A stretch of 64,000 nucleotides of DNA, from NCBI RefSeq assembly GCF_036320965.1, contig NC_092225.1, positions 3,121,583 to 3,185,582 on the forward strand, read 5' to 3'. Both the position numbers and the translations under genes were made by a program. Positions 1 through 26,559 of this stretch are shown here, in pieces. How positions within the stretch are numbered: the stretch's first letter is position 1; each line of letters begins with the position of its first letter. The DNA is from Panulirus ornatus. Taxonomy: Eukaryota; Arthropoda; Malacostraca; Decapoda; Palinuridae. Below the pieces are notes generated by a model that did no database searches, was not told the DNA's origin, and worked only from the letters and a program-made list of their open reading frames with translations.

Positions 1-3872
<3,872 letters not shown>

Positions 3873-3873
<1 letters not shown>

Positions 3874-4109
3874 TCCCTGGGGATAGGGGAGAAAGAATAC
3901 TTCCCACGTATTCCCTGCGTGTCGTAGAAGGCGACTAAAAGGGGAGGGAGCGGGGGGCTGGAAATCCTCCCCTCTCACTTTTTTTTTTAATTTTCCAAAA
4001 GAGGGAACAGAGAAGGGGCCCGGGTGAGGATATTCCCTCAAGGGCCCAGTCCTCTGTTCTCAACGCTAACTCGCTAATGCGGGAAATGGCGAATAGTATG
4101 AAAGAAAGG

Positions 4110-4112
<3 letters not shown>
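3873..4112 (+). mobile_element. Module B, copy 2 (best example)
   Basis: Complete module in order: CCCTGGGGATAGGGG head, GCGTGTCGTAGAAGGCGAC, GGGGGCTGGAAATCCTCCCC, a short T-run, GGGAACAGAGAAGGGGCC, GGCCCAGTCCTCTG, the hairpin CGCTAACTCGCTAATGCGGG, and a GAATAGTATGAAAGAAAGG tail leading into (TA)n. About 240 bp with no ORF. I found no classical tRNA A/B boxes in it, so it is not an obvious tRNA SINE. Confidence 0.82.

Positions 4113-4196
<84 letters not shown>
4113..4196. repeat. (TA)n microsatellite
   Basis: Pure TA array that forms the 3' tail of module B copy 2. Confidence 0.95.
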
Positions 4197-4200
<4 letters not shown>

Positions 4201-4266
4201 TGATTGTTGCGCGGGGGTGCACTTGGGAACTTGTCGTGTTTCGTTTCCCCCGTGGACTCCTGGGAA
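4197..4266. other. 70-bp single-copy island between two TA arrays
   Basis: This GC-rich stretch (it contains GTTGCGCGGGGGTGCACTTG) matches no other part of the window. It could be the only surviving flanking DNA in the first 11 kb, or a scrap of another repeat. Confidence 0.5.
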
Positions 4267-4286
4267 TATATATATATATATATATA

Positions 4287-6916
<2,630 letters not shown>

Positions 6917-9378
6917 TTCCAGAACATCTTTTTATTTTCCCTAAAATTTAATGACACTCTCTCACCCCAACTCTCATTTGCCCTTTTTTTCACCTCTTGC
7001 ACCTTTCTCTTGACCTCCTGTCTCTTTCTTTTATACATCTCCCACTCAATTGCATTTTTTCCCTGCAAAAATCGTCCAAATGCCTCTCTCTTCTCTTTCA
7101 CTAATACTCTTACTTCTTCATCCCACCACTCACTACCCTTTCTAATCAACCCACCTCCCACTCTTCTCATGCCACAAGCATCTTTTGCGCAATCCATCAC
7201 TGACTCCCTAAATACATCCCATTCCTCCCCACTCCCCTTACTTCCATTGTTCTCACCTTTTTCCATTCTGTACACAGTCTCTCCTGGTACTTCCTCATAC
7301 AGGTCTCCTTCCCAAGCTCACTTACTCTCACCACCTTCTTCACCCAAACATTCACTCTTCTTTTCTGAAAACCCATACAATTCTTCACCTTAGCCTCCAC
7401 AAGATAATGATCAGATGTTCTGGAAGGAGGTAAATAAAGTGCGTAAGACAAGGGAGCAAATGGGAACTTTAGTGAAGGGCGCAAATGGGGAGGTGATAAC
7501 AAGTAGTGGTGATGTGAGAAGGAGATGGAGTGAGTATTTTGAAGGTTTCTTGAATGTGTCTGATGATAGAGTGGCAGATATAGGGTGTTTTGGTCGAGGT
7601 GGTGTGCAAAGTGAGAGGGTTAGGGAAAACGATTTGGTAAACAGAGAAGAGGTAGTGAAAGCTTTGCGGAAGATGAAAGCCGGCAAGGCAGCAGGTTTGG
7701 ATGGTATTGCAGTGGAATTTATTAAAAAAGGGGGTGACTGTATTGTTGACTGGTTGGTAAGGTTATTTAAAGTATGTATGACTCATGGTGAGGTGCCTGA
7801 GGATTGGCGGAATGCGTGCATAGTGCCATTGTACAAAGGAAAAGGGGATAAGAGTGAGTGCTCAAATTACAGAGGTATAAGTTTGTTGAGTATTCCTGGT
7901 AAATTGTATTGGAGGGTATTGATTGAGAGGGTGAAGACATGTACAGAGCATCAGATTGGGGAAGAGCAGTGTGGTTTCAGAAGTGGTAGAGGATGTGTTG
8001 ATCAGGTGTTTGCTTTGAAGAATGTATGTGAGAAATACTTAGAAAAGCAAATGGATTTGTATGTAGCATTTATGGATCTGGAGAAGGCATATGATAGAGT
8101 TGATAGAGATGCTCTGTGGAAGGTATTAAGAATATATGGTGTGGGAGGCAAGTTGTTAGAAGCAGTGAAAAGTTTTTATCGAGGATGTAAGGCATGTGTA
8201 CGTGTAGGAAGAGAGGAAAGTGATTGGTTCTCAGTGAATGTAGGTTTGCGGCAGGGGTGTGTGATGTCTCCATGGTTGTTTAATTTGTTTATGGATGGGG
8301 TTGTTAGGGAGGTAAAGGCAAGAGTTTTGGAAAGAGGGGCAAGTATGAAGTCTGTTGGGGATGAGAGAGCTTGGGAAGTGAGTCAGTTGTTGTTCGCTGA
8401 TGATACAGCGCTGGTGGCTGATTCATGTGAGAAACTGCAGAAGCTGGTGACGGAGTTTGATAAAGTGTGTGGAAGAAGAAAGTTAAGAGTAAATACGAAT
8501 ATGAGCAAGGTTATTAGGTACAGTAGGGTTGAGGGTCAAGTAAATTGGGAGGTGAGTTTGAATGGAGAAAAACTGGAGGAAGTGAAGTGTTTTAGATATC
8601 TGGGAGTGGATCTGGCAGCGGATGGAACCATGGAAGCAGAAGTGGACCATAGGGTGGGGGAGGGGGCGAAAATTCTGGGAGCCTTGAAGAATGTGTGGAA
8701 GTCGAGAACATTATCTCGGAAAGCAAAAATGGGTATGTTTGAAGGAATAGTGGTTCCAACAATGTTGTATGGTTGCGAGGCGTGGGCTATGGATAGAGTT
8801 GTGCGCAGGAGGATGGATGTGCTGGAAATGAGATGTCTGAGGACAATGTGTGGTGTGAGGTGGTTTGATCGAGTAAGTAACGTAAGGGTGAGAGAGATGT
8901 GTGGAAATAAAAAGAGCGTGGTTGAGAGAGCAGAAGAGGGTGTTTTTAAATGGTTTGGGCACATGGAGAGAATGAGTGAGGAAAGGTTGACCAAGAGGAT
9001 ATATGTGTCGGAGGTGGAGGGAACGAGGAGAAGAGGGAGACCAAATTGGAGGTGGAAAGATGGAGTGAAAAAGATTTTGTGTGATCGGGGCCTGAACTTG
9101 CAGGAGGGTGAAAGGAGGGCAAGGAATAGAGTGAATTGGAGCAATGTGGTATACCGGGGTTGACGTGCTGTCAGTGGATTGAATCAAGACATGTGAAGCG
9201 TCTGGGGTAAACCATGGAAAGCTATATAGGTATGTATATTTGCGTGTGTGGACGTATGTATATACATGTGTATGGGGGGGGGGTTAGGGCCATTTCTTTC
9301 GTCTGTTTCCTTGCGCTACCTCGCAAACGCGGGAGACAGCGACAAAGTATAAAAAAAAAAAAAAAAATATATATATAT
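6917..9378 (+). mobile_element. LINE-A copy L3, type S, with a 5' inversion
   Basis: Positions 6917-7415 are LINE-A on the minus strand, reading left to right from KKMFWK back to SDHYLVEA. At 7413-7415 the strand flips, and the plus-strand part starts again at AGATGTTCTGG, the same point where the inverted block began. It runs through RT to the short 3' UTR, hairpin tail, poly-A (9351-9367) and a short TA tract. The order antisense x-to-y then sense x-to-end matches the product of twin priming described for L1 elements. The overlap at the flip is about 3 bp and the duplicated edge about 12 bp. Confidence 0.85.
7415..9163 (+). CDS. LINE-A ORF, intact RT and C-terminal half (582 codons)
   Basis: Open from MFWKEVNKV (the linker after the endonuclease) to VVYRG-TGA without a break. 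Readable motifs in order: [12 protein letters not shown] (RT motif 0/1), [43 protein letters not shown] (motif A aspartate), [13 protein letters not shown] (motif B), [12 protein letters not shown] (catalytic DD), [13 protein letters not shown], and the C-terminal LYGCEAW, GHMERM and [11 protein letters not shown]. The endonuclease is missing because of the 5' inversion, so the copy is not autonomous. The ATG is an internal Met, not the family start. Confidence 0.85.
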   Translation: MFWKEVNKVRKTREQMGTLVKGANGEVITSSGDVRRRWSEYFEGFLNVSDDRVADIGCFGRGGVQSERVRENDLVNREEVVKALRKMKAGKAAGLDGIAVEFIKKGGDCIVDWLVRLFKVCMTHGEVPEDWRNACIVPLYKGKGDKSECSNYRGISLLSIPGKLYWRVLIERVKTCTEHQIGEEQCGFRSGRGCVDQVFALKNVCEKYLEKQMDLYVAFMDLEKAYDRVDRDALWKVLRIYGVGGKLLEAVKSFYRGCKACVRVGREESDWFSVNVGLRQGCVMSPWLFNLFMDGVVREVKARVLERGASMKSVGDERAWEVSQLLFADDTALVADSCEKLQKLVTEFDKVCGRRKLRVNTNMSKVIRYSRVEGQVNWEVSLNGEKLEEVKCFRYLGVDLAADGTMEAEVDHRVGEGAKILGALKNVWKSRTLSRKAKMGMFEGIVVPTMLYGCEAWAMDRVVRRRMDVLEMRCLRTMCGVRWFDRVSNVRVREMCGNKKSVVERAEEGVFKWFGHMERMSEERLTKRIYVSEVEGTRRRGRPNWRWKDGVKKILCDRGLNLQEGERRARNRVNWSNVVYRG

Positions 9379-11734
<2,356 letters not shown>

Positions 11735-11966
11735 ATATATATATATATACACACACACGCTTAGACATACATATATATACACATATACACTAATCACACA
11801 GTCTGCCCTTATTCATTCCTGTCGCCATCCCGCCACACATGAAATGACAACCCCCTCCCCCTCATGTGTGCGAGGTAGCGTTAGGAAAAGACAACGAAAG
11901 CTACATTCGTTCACACTCAGGTTCTAGCTGTCATGTATGATTCACCGATTCCACAGCTCCCTTTCC
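11735..11966 (-). mobile_element. Orphan LINE-A 3' UTR fragment, long type
   Basis: After a TA/CA stretch (11735-11795) comes the long-type-only part of the 3' UTR on the minus strand, including the long hairpin arms (CCACACATG... and ...CATGTGTGCGAGGTAGCG, about 11835-11880) and the TAGCTGTCATG motif. It stops at CCCTTTCC, where a plus-strand copy (L5) begins. The hairpin-A tail and the ORF are absent. Confidence 0.75.
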
Positions 11967-14384
11967 CGGTTATAGGGATGAGTGATTTGAATGGAAAAGT
12001 GAGTAATGTGGCAGTTGAGGGAATAATTTGTGTACTTGGGTTGTTCAGTTTTGTAAATGGAAAGGGTGAAGAGCTTGTAGATTTATGTGCTGAAAAAGGA
12101 CTGATGATTAGGAATAACTTGTTTAAAAAGAAAGCTATGCACAAGTATACGTATGTAAATAGGAGAGATGGGCAGAGAGACTTATTGGATTACATGTTAA
12201 TTTATAGGCGCGCTAAAGAGAGACTTTTGGATTTTAATGTGCTGAGAGGTGCAACTGCAGGGATGTCTGATCATTATCTTGTGGAGGCGAAAGTTAAGAT
12301 TTGTAAATGTTTTCAGAAAAGAAGAGAGAATGTTGCGGTAAAGAGAGTGTGAGAACAAGTGAGCTTGGGAAGGAGACTTGTGTGAGGAAGTACCAGGAGA
12401 GACTGAGTACAGAATGGAACAAGGTGGGAACAAATGACGTAAGGGGAGTGGGGGAGGAATGAGATGTATTTAGGGAAGCAGTGATGGCTTGCGTAAAAGA
12501 TGCTTGTGGCATGAGAAGCGTTGGAGGTGGGCAGATTAGAAAGGGTAGTAAATGGTGGGATGAAGAAATAAGATTATTAGTGAAAGAGAACAGGGAGGCA
12601 TTTGGATTATTTTTGCAGGAAAATGATACAAATGACTGGGAGATGTAGAAAATAAAGAGGCAAGAGGTCAAGAGAAAGGTGCAAGAAGTGAAAAAGAGAG
12701 CAAATGTAATTTGGGGTGAGAAAGTATCATTAAATCTTGGGGAGAATAAAAAGATGTTTTGGGAGAAAGTAAATAAAGTGCGTAAGACAAGGGAACAATT
12801 GGGAACATCAGTGAAGGGGGCGAATAGGGAGGTGATAACAAGTAGTGGTGATGTGAGAAGGAGATGGATTGAGTATTTTGAATGTTTGTTGAATGTGTTT
12901 GATGATAGAGTGGCAGATATAGGGTGTTTTGGTCGAGGTGGTGTGCAAAGTGAGAGGGTTGGGGTGAATGAGTTGGCAAACAGAAAAGACACAGTACAAG
13001 CTTTGCGGAGAATAAAAGCCAGCAAGGCAGCGGGTTTGGATAGTATTGCAGTGTAATGAATTAAAAAAGGGGGTGACTGTATTGTTGACTGGTTGGTAAG
13101 ACTATTCAATGTATGTATGACTGATGATGATGTGCCTTAAGATTGCCGGAATGCTTGGATAGTGGCATTGTACAAAGGTAAGGGGATAAAGGTGAGTGAT
13201 CAAATTACATAGTTGTAAGTTTGTTGAGTATTCCTGGGAAAATATATTAGAGGGTATTGATTGAGAGGGTGAAGGCATGTACAGAGCATCAGATTCGGGA
13301 AGAGCAGAGTGGTTTCAGAAGTGGTAGAGGATGTGTGGATCAGATGTTTCTTTGAAAAATGCATGTGAGAAATACTTAGAAAAGTAAATAGATTAGTATG
13401 TAGCATTTATGGATCTAGAGAAGGCGTATGATAGAGTTGATAGAGATGCTCTGTGGAAGGTTTTAAGAATATATGGTTTGGTAGGCAAGTTGTTAGAAGC
13501 AGTGAAAAGTTCTTATCGAGAATATAAGGCATGTGTACGTCTAGGAAGAGAGGAAAGTGATTGGTTCTCAGCTAATGTTGGTTTGCCGCAGGGGTGCGTG
13601 ATGTCTCCATGGTTGATTAATTTGTTTACGGATGGGGTTGTTAGGGAGGTGAATGCAAGAGTTTTGGAAAGAGGGGCAAGTATGCAGTCTGTTGTCGATG
13701 ATAGGGCTTGGGAAGTGAGTCAGTTGTTGTTCGCTGATGATACAGCGGTGGTGGCTCATTCATGTGAGAAATTGCAGAAGCTGGTGACTGAGTTTGGTAA
13801 AGTGTGTGAAATAAGAAAGATTAGAGTAAATGAGAATAAGAGCATGGTTATTAGGTACAGTAGTGTTGAAGGACTAGTTAATCTGGAGGTAAGTTTGAAT
13901 AGAGAAAAACTGGAGGAAGTGAAGTGTTTTAGGTATCTGGGAGTGGATTTGGCAGCGGATGGAACCATGGAAACGTAGGTGCACCATAGAGTGAGGGAAG
14001 GGGCGAATGTTCTGGGAGCGTCGAAGAATGTGGAAGTCGGGAACGTTATCTTGGAAAGCAAAAATGGGTATATTTGAAGGAATAGTGGGTCCAACAATGA
14101 TATATGGTTGCGAGGCGTAGGCTGTACATAGAGCTGTGCGGAGGAGGGTGGATGTGCTGGAAATGAAATGTTTGAAGACAATATGTGGTGTGAGGTGGTT
14201 TGATCGAGTAAGTAATGAAAGGGAAAGAGAGATGTGTGGTAATAAAAAGAGTGTGGTTGAGAGAGTAGAAGAGGATGTTTTGAAATTGTTTTGTCACATG
14301 AAGAGAATGAGTGAGGAAAGTTTGACAAAGAGGATAAATGTGTCAAAGGTGGAGGGAACGAGGAGAAGTGGGAGACCAAACTGA
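11933..14384 (+). pseudogene. Broken LINE-A ORF (EN part, linker, RT, C-terminal)
   Basis: Coding pieces lie at 11933-12352 (endonuclease from the GDLN-like to SDHYLVEA), 12679-13056 (linker to RT start), 13409-13978 ([15 protein letters not shown] motif A, GLPQGCVMSP, FADDTAVVA) and 14136-14384 ([10 protein letters not shown] to GRPN). Stops and indels between the pieces (for example TGA in EWKKV...EE*DVF near 12460 and TAG near 12648) mark it as dead. The RT active-site words survive, so decay is moderate. Confidence 0.82.
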
Positions 14385-14769
14385 AGATGGAAAGATGGAG
14401 GGAAAGAGATTTTGAGTGATCGGGGCCTGATCATGCAGGAGGGTTAAAAGGCGTGTAAGGAATAGAGTGAATTGGAAAGGTGTGGTATACCGGGGTCGAC
14501 GTGATGTCAATGGATTGAACCAGGGCATGTGAAGCGTCTGGGGTAAACCATGGAAAGTTTTGTGAGGCCTGGATGTGGAAAGGAAGCTGTGGTTTCGGTG
14601 CATTATACATAACAGCTAGTGACTGAGTGTGAACGAATGTGGCCTTTGTTGTCTTTTCCTAGCGCTAACTCGCACATATGCGGAGGGAGGGGTTATTATT
14701 TCATATGTGGTCGGATGGCGACGGGAATCAATAAGGTCAGGCAGTATGAATTATGTACATGTGTACATA
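11966..14769 (+). mobile_element. LINE-A copy L5, type L, old and decayed
   Basis: It starts inside the endonuclease (GGTTATAGGGATGAGTGATTTG, the MGDLN motif with G to S) and reaches the long 3' UTR and its hairpin (about 14660-14720). It ends at 14769 without the hairpin-A tail, directly joined to module B. Clearly more diverged from the family consensus than L2-L4. It has lost the frame several times. Confidence 0.85.
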
Positions 14770-14936
14770 AAAGGGGAGGGAGCGGGGGGCTGGAAATCCT
14801 CCCCTCTCGTTTTTTCCAAAAGAAGGAACAGAGGGGGCCAGGTGAGGATATTCCAAAAAAGGCCCACTCCTCTGTTCGTAACGCTACCTCGCTAACGCGG
14901 GAAATGGCGAATAGTTTGAAACAAAAAAAAGATATA

Positions 14937-14938
<2 letters not shown>
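14769..14938 (+). mobile_element. Module B, copy 4, head-truncated
   Basis: It begins in the AAAGGGGAGGGAGCGGGGGG part, lacking the CCCTGGGGAT head. It then keeps the CTGGAAATCCTCCCC, CCAGGTGAGGATATTCC, hairpin (CGCTACCTCGCTAACGCGGG) and GAATAGTTTGAAAC tail. Confidence 0.78.
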
Positions 14939-21347
<6,409 letters not shown>

Positions 21348-21463
21348 AAAAAGTTCTGGGGAAGTCTGTCTCGATACACTGCGGGACACTCTACCACCTG
21401 GCGAGGTTTGTGTTGCAATGGTTCTTGATTCACAAACGTAGTAGCATCACTGGTGGTTTCACT
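21348..21463. other. Short unassigned segment
   Basis: About 116 bp between the 5' extension of L7 and an orphan LINE-A 3' UTR. It matches nothing else in the window and has no convincing ORF. Confidence 0.4.
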
Positions 21464-21800
21464 GGTGACAGCTAGAGACTGAGTGTGAACGAATGGGGCC
21501 TTTGTTTTCTTTTCCTAACGCTGCCTCGCACACATGAGGGGGAGGGGGATGTTATTCCATATGTGGCGAGGTGGCGATGGGAATAAATAAAGGCAGACAG
21601 TATAAATTATGTACATGTGTATATATGTATATGTCCGTGTGTGTATATATATGTCTACATTGAGATGTATAGGTATGTATATTTGCGTGTGTGAACGTTT
21701 ATGTATATACATGTGTATGGGGGTGGTTTGGGCCATTTGTTTCGTCGGTTCCCTTGCGATGCCTCGCAAACGCGGGAGACAGCGACAAAGCAAAATAAAA
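21464..21800 (+). mobile_element. Orphan LINE-A 3' UTR, long type, complete tail
   Basis: From TGACAGCTAGAGACTGAGTG, through the long hairpin (CCTCGCACACATG...CATATGTGGCGAGG) and the microsatellite-like TATGTATATGTCC part, to hairpin A (about 21755-21790) and AAAATAAAAAG. No ORF part is attached, so it is a severely 5'-truncated insertion or a rearranged piece. Confidence 0.8.
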
Positions 21801-21840
21801 AGAAAAAAATAATAATAACAATTTACATATATATTTCAAT

Positions 21841-24316
21841 TTTTATTTTACCTAATCGCTGGTTCCCTCGTTTGCGAGGTAGCGCAAGGAAACAGACGAA
21901 AGATGGCTAAACCCACCCACATATACATGTATATACATACGCGCCCACACACGCACATACACATACTTATACATTTTAACGCATACATTCATGTACATAC
22001 ATAGATATATACATATATTCACATGTGCACACTCATACTTGCTGCCCCCATCCATATTCGTCTCACCCCGCCATTCATGAAACGACACCCCCTCACCTGC
22101 GTGCGCCAGGAAAAGACAACAAAGGCCACATTCGTTCACACTCAGTCTCTAGCTGTCATATGTAATGCATCGAAACCACATCCAGGTTCCAAAAAACTTT
22201 CCATTTTTCTATCCCTGGCGCTTCACATGCCCTATTTTAATTCAATGACAACACGTCGATCCCGGTATACCACATCGTTCCACTTCACCCTATTCCTTGC
22301 ACGCCTTTCACCCTCCTGTCTGTTCAGGCTCCGATCGCTTAACATCTTTTTCACTCCATCCTTCCACCTCCAATTTGGTTTCCCTCTTCTCTGTGTTTCC
22401 TCCGCCTCTAACACATATATCCTCTTTGTCAATCTTTCCTCAGTCATTCTCTCCATGTGACCAAACCATCTGAAACACACTCTTCTCTCCCAACCACACT
22501 TTTTTTTATTACCACACATCTCTTCTACCCTTTCATTACTTACTCGATCAAATCGCCTCACACCACATATTTTCCTGAAACATCTTATTTCCAACACATC
22601 CATCCTCTTCCGCACAACCCTTTCTATAGCATACGCCTCGCAACTATATAACATTGTTGGAACCACTAGTCCTTCAGTCATACCCATTTTTGCTCTCCGA
22701 GATAATGTTTTCACCTTCCACATATCCTTCAACGCTCCTAGAACCTTCGTCTTCTCCCAGACCATGTGACTCACTGCTGCTTTAATGGCTCCATCCGCAG
22801 CTAAGTTTACTCCCAGATATCTAAAGCATTTCAATTCATCCGGTTTTTACCCACTGAAACTTATCTCTCAATTGACTTGTCCCTTCACCCTACTGGACCT
22901 AATAACCTTGTTCTTATTCATATTTACTCTCAAATTTTCCGTTCACACTCCTTAGCAATCTCAATTACCAACTTCTGCAGTTTCCCAACCGAGTCAGCCA
23001 CGAGCGCCGTATCATCAGCGAAATATCCACTGACTCACTTCCCAAGCACTCTCATCCACAACAGACTGCATACTTTACCCTCTATCCAAAACCCTTGCAT
23101 TCTTATCCCTAACCACCCCATCCATAGACAAATCAAATAACAATGGAGAAATCACGCACCCTTGGCGCAAACCGGCATTCAATGGGAATCAATCACTTTC
23201 CTCCCTCCTTACTCTTACACATGCCTTACATCCTTGGTATAAATATTTCCCTGCGTCTAACAACTTTCCTACTACTCCAAATACTCTTAAAACCTTCCAC
23301 AAAGTGTCTCTATCAACCCTGTCATATGCCTTCTCCAGATCCGTAAATGCTATATACAAATCCATGTGCTTTTCTAAGTATTTCTCATGTACATTTTTCA
23401 AAGCAAACACCCGATCCACACATCGTCTACCACTTCTGAAACCACACTGCTGTTCCCTAATGTAATGCTCTGTAAATGCCTTTACCCTCACAATCAATAC
23501 CCTCCCATATAGTTTCCCAGGAATACTCAAAAACTTATGAATCTATAATATGAACACACCTTTACCTCCTTTGCCTATGTACAATAGCACTATGCATGCA
23601 TTTCGCCAATCCTCAGGCACTTCACCTTGATCCATACATACAATGAATATCCCTACCAAGAAATCAACTACAGAGTCACCCACTTTTATGATGAATTCCA
23701 CTACAATACTATCCAAACCCGCCGCCTTGCAAGCTTCTCTGTTTATCAAACCATTCCCCCTGACCCTCTCACTTTGCATACCATTTAGACCAAAGCACCC
23801 TATATCTGCCACTGTATCATCAAACACATTCAACAAGCCTTCAAAATACTCACTCCATATCTGCCACTATATCATCAAACACATTCAATAAACCTTCAAA
23901 ATACTCACTCTATATCCTCACTTCATCACTAGTTGTTATAACCCTCCCATTTGCCCCCTTCACCGATGTTCCCATTTGTTCTCTTGTCTTACACACTTTA
24001 TTTACCTCTTTCCAAAGCATTTTTTCTCCCTAAAATTTAATGATACTTACCCACCACAACCATTATTTGCCTTCTTTTTCACCTCGTGAACTTTTCCCTT
24101 AACCTCCTGCTGCCTTATTTTATACGTCTTCCAGTCATTTGTACTGCTTCCCTACAGAAATCGTCCAAACTACTCTCTATTACTTTCACCAACAATCTTA
24201 CTTCTTCAAACCCACCACTCACTACCCTTTCTAATCTGCCCACCACATAACTTTCTCATACCAAATGCATCTTTTCCGCAAGCTATCACTGCTTTCCTAA
24301 ATACATCTTATTCCTG
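21841..24316 (-). mobile_element. LINE-A copy L8, type L, old subfamily
   Basis: Minus-strand copy with hairpin-A tail, long 3' UTR with an eroded long hairpin, then ORF remains. The ORF end reads VVYRDRRVVIELK, with the ancestral CGA codon. Strongly diverged from the young copies in both codon and amino-acid identity. It ends at 24316 in the linker just after the endonuclease. It contains a 55-bp internal tandem duplication (23802-23911). Confidence 0.85.
22232..23836 (-). pseudogene. Decayed LINE-A ORF in L8
   Basis: Readable pieces: 22232-22834 (C-terminal domain; [26 protein letters not shown]), 23189-23530 ([27 protein letters not shown] motif A) and 23543-23836 (start of RT with SERVRGNG and [12 protein letters not shown]). 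Motif C lies between pieces in a region with frameshifts (about 22980-23040) and is not cleanly readable. The whole is dead. Confidence 0.8.
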
Positions 24317-25863
24317 CTTAATCGCTGTTTCCCGCGTCAAACTTACCTCCCAATTGACTTGTCCCACAATCCTACTGAAAGTAATAACCTTTCTCTTATC
24401 AAAATTTACTCTCAGCTTTCTTCTTTCACATACTTTACCAAACTCAGTCACAAACTTCTGCAGGTTCTCACTCGAATTAGCCACCAGCGCTGTATCATCA
24501 GCGAACGACAACTGACTCACTTCCCAAGCCCTCTCATACACAACAGACTGCATACTTGCCCTTCTCTCCAAAACCCTTGCACTCACCTCCCTAACAACCC
24601 CATCCTCAAACAAATTAAACAGCCATGGGGACATCACACATCCCTGCCGCAAACCTCCTACACCATACATTTTTGATACCTTCACAGAGCGTTTCTATCA
24701 ACTCTATCGTATGACTTCTGCAGATCATGAATGCTACATACCAATCCATCTGCTTTTCTAAGTATTTCTCACATACATTCTTCAAAGCAAACACCTGATC
24801 CACACATCCACCACCACTTCTGAAACCACACTGCTCTTCCCCAATCTCATGCTCTGTACATGCCTTCAAGCTCTCAGTCAATACCCTCCCATATATTTTC
24901 CCAGGAATACTCAACAAACTTATACCTCTGTAATTTCAGCACTCACCTTTATCCCCTTTGCCTTTGTACAATGGCACTATGCGTGCATTCCGCAAATCCT
25001 CAGGCACCTCACCATGAATCATATATACATTAAGTATCCTTACCAACCAGTCAACAACACAGTCACACCTTTTTTTAATAAATTCCACTGCAATATGATC
25101 CAAACCCGCTACCTTGCCGGCTTCCATCTTCCGCAAAGCTTTTGTTACCGCTTCTCTGTTTACTAAATCATTCTGCCTAACCCTCTTACTTCACACACCA
25201 CCTCGACAAAAACACGCTATATCTGCCACTCTATCATCTAATACATTTAACAAACCTTCAAAATAATCACCCCATCTCCTTCTCACATCACTACAACTTT
25301 TTATTACCTCCCCATTAGTCCCCTTCACCGATGTTTCCATTTGTTCTCTTGTCTTGCGCACTTTATTTACCTCCTTCTAAAATATCTTTTTATTCACCAT
25401 AAAATTTAATAATATTCTCTCACCCCAACTCTCATTTGCCCTCTTTTTTCACCACTTGCATCTTTCTCTTGACCTCCTGCCTCTTTCTTTTATACATCTC
25501 CCACTCATTTGCACTATTCCCCTGCAAAAATCGCCCAAATGAATCTCTCTACTCTTTCACTAATAACCTTACTTCTTCATCCCACCACTCACTACCCTTT
25601 CGAATCTGCCCACCTCCCACGCTTTTCATGCCACAAGCATCTTTTGCGCAAGCCATCACTGCTTCCGTAAATACATCCCATTCCTCCCCCACTCCTCTTA
25701 CGTCCTTTGCTCTCACCTTTTTCCATTCTGCACTCAGTCTCTCCTGGTACTTCCTCACACAAGTCTCCTTCCCAAGCTCACTTACTCTCACCACCCTCTT
25801 CATCCCAAAATTCTCTCTGCTTTTCAGAAAAGCTCTACAAATCTTGACCTTGACATCCAGCAA
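24308..25863 (-). pseudogene. Decayed LINE-A ORF in L9
   Basis: Pieces at 24308-24685 (RT motifs B and C), 24615-24917 ([18 protein letters not shown]; motif A destroyed, reads FMICRSHTIEL through a frameshift), 24936-25136 (KMEAGKVAGLDHIAVEF) and 25549-25863 (linker). The endonuclease at 25870-26400 has many stops and indels. Divergence is similar to L8. Confidence 0.78.
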
Positions 25864-26405
25864 GTTGCACCTTTCAGCTCATTAAAATCCAAAAGTCTGT
25901 CTTTCATGCACCTATCAATCAACACGTAATCCAATAACGCTCTCTGACCATCTCTCCTACTTACGTATACTTATGTATATCTCTTTTTAAACCAGGTATT
26001 TCCAATCACCAGTTCTTCTTCAACACACTAATTTGCAAGCTTTTCACCATTTTCGTTTACAACACTGAACACCTCACGTACGCCAATTATTCCCTCAACT
26101 GCCACATTACTCACCTTTGCATTTAAATCACCTATCACTATAACCCGGTCTCGTGTATCAAAACTACTAACACACTCACTTAGCTGCTCCCAAAACACTT
26201 GCCTCTCATGATCATCTCTCTCATGACCATGTGCTTAGGCCCCAATAATCACCCATCTCTCTCAATCCACTTTTACTTTTACCCATATCAACCTAGAATT
26301 TACTTTCTTACATTCTATCACATACTCCCACCACTCCTATTTCAGGAGTAGTGCTAGTCCTTCCCTTGTTCTTGTCCTCTCACCAACCCCTGACATTTCT
26401 CCCAG

Positions 26406-26409
<4 letters not shown>
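24317..26409 (-). mobile_element. LINE-A copy L9, old, internally deleted
   Basis: The first 20 bp (24317-24336, AATCGCTGTTTCCCGCGT) are hairpin-A tail sequence, joined directly to the RT thumb region (VNWEVSL). The 3' UTR and the whole C-terminal domain are missing. The rest runs back through RT ([18 protein letters not shown]), the linker and most of the endonuclease (DLNAKVSNVAVEGII, TRDRVIV) to about [11 protein letters not shown], where (TA)n begins. Confidence 0.8.

Positions 26410-26494
<85 letters not shown>
26410..26494. repeat. (TA)n microsatellite
   Basis: Pure TA array, left flank of a very short LINE-A 3' insertion. Confidence 0.95.
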
Positions 26495-26496
<2 letters not shown>

Positions 26497-26559
26497 CTTT
26501 CGTCTGTTTCCTTGCGCTACATCGCAAACGCGGGAGACAACGACAAAGTATAAAAAAAA

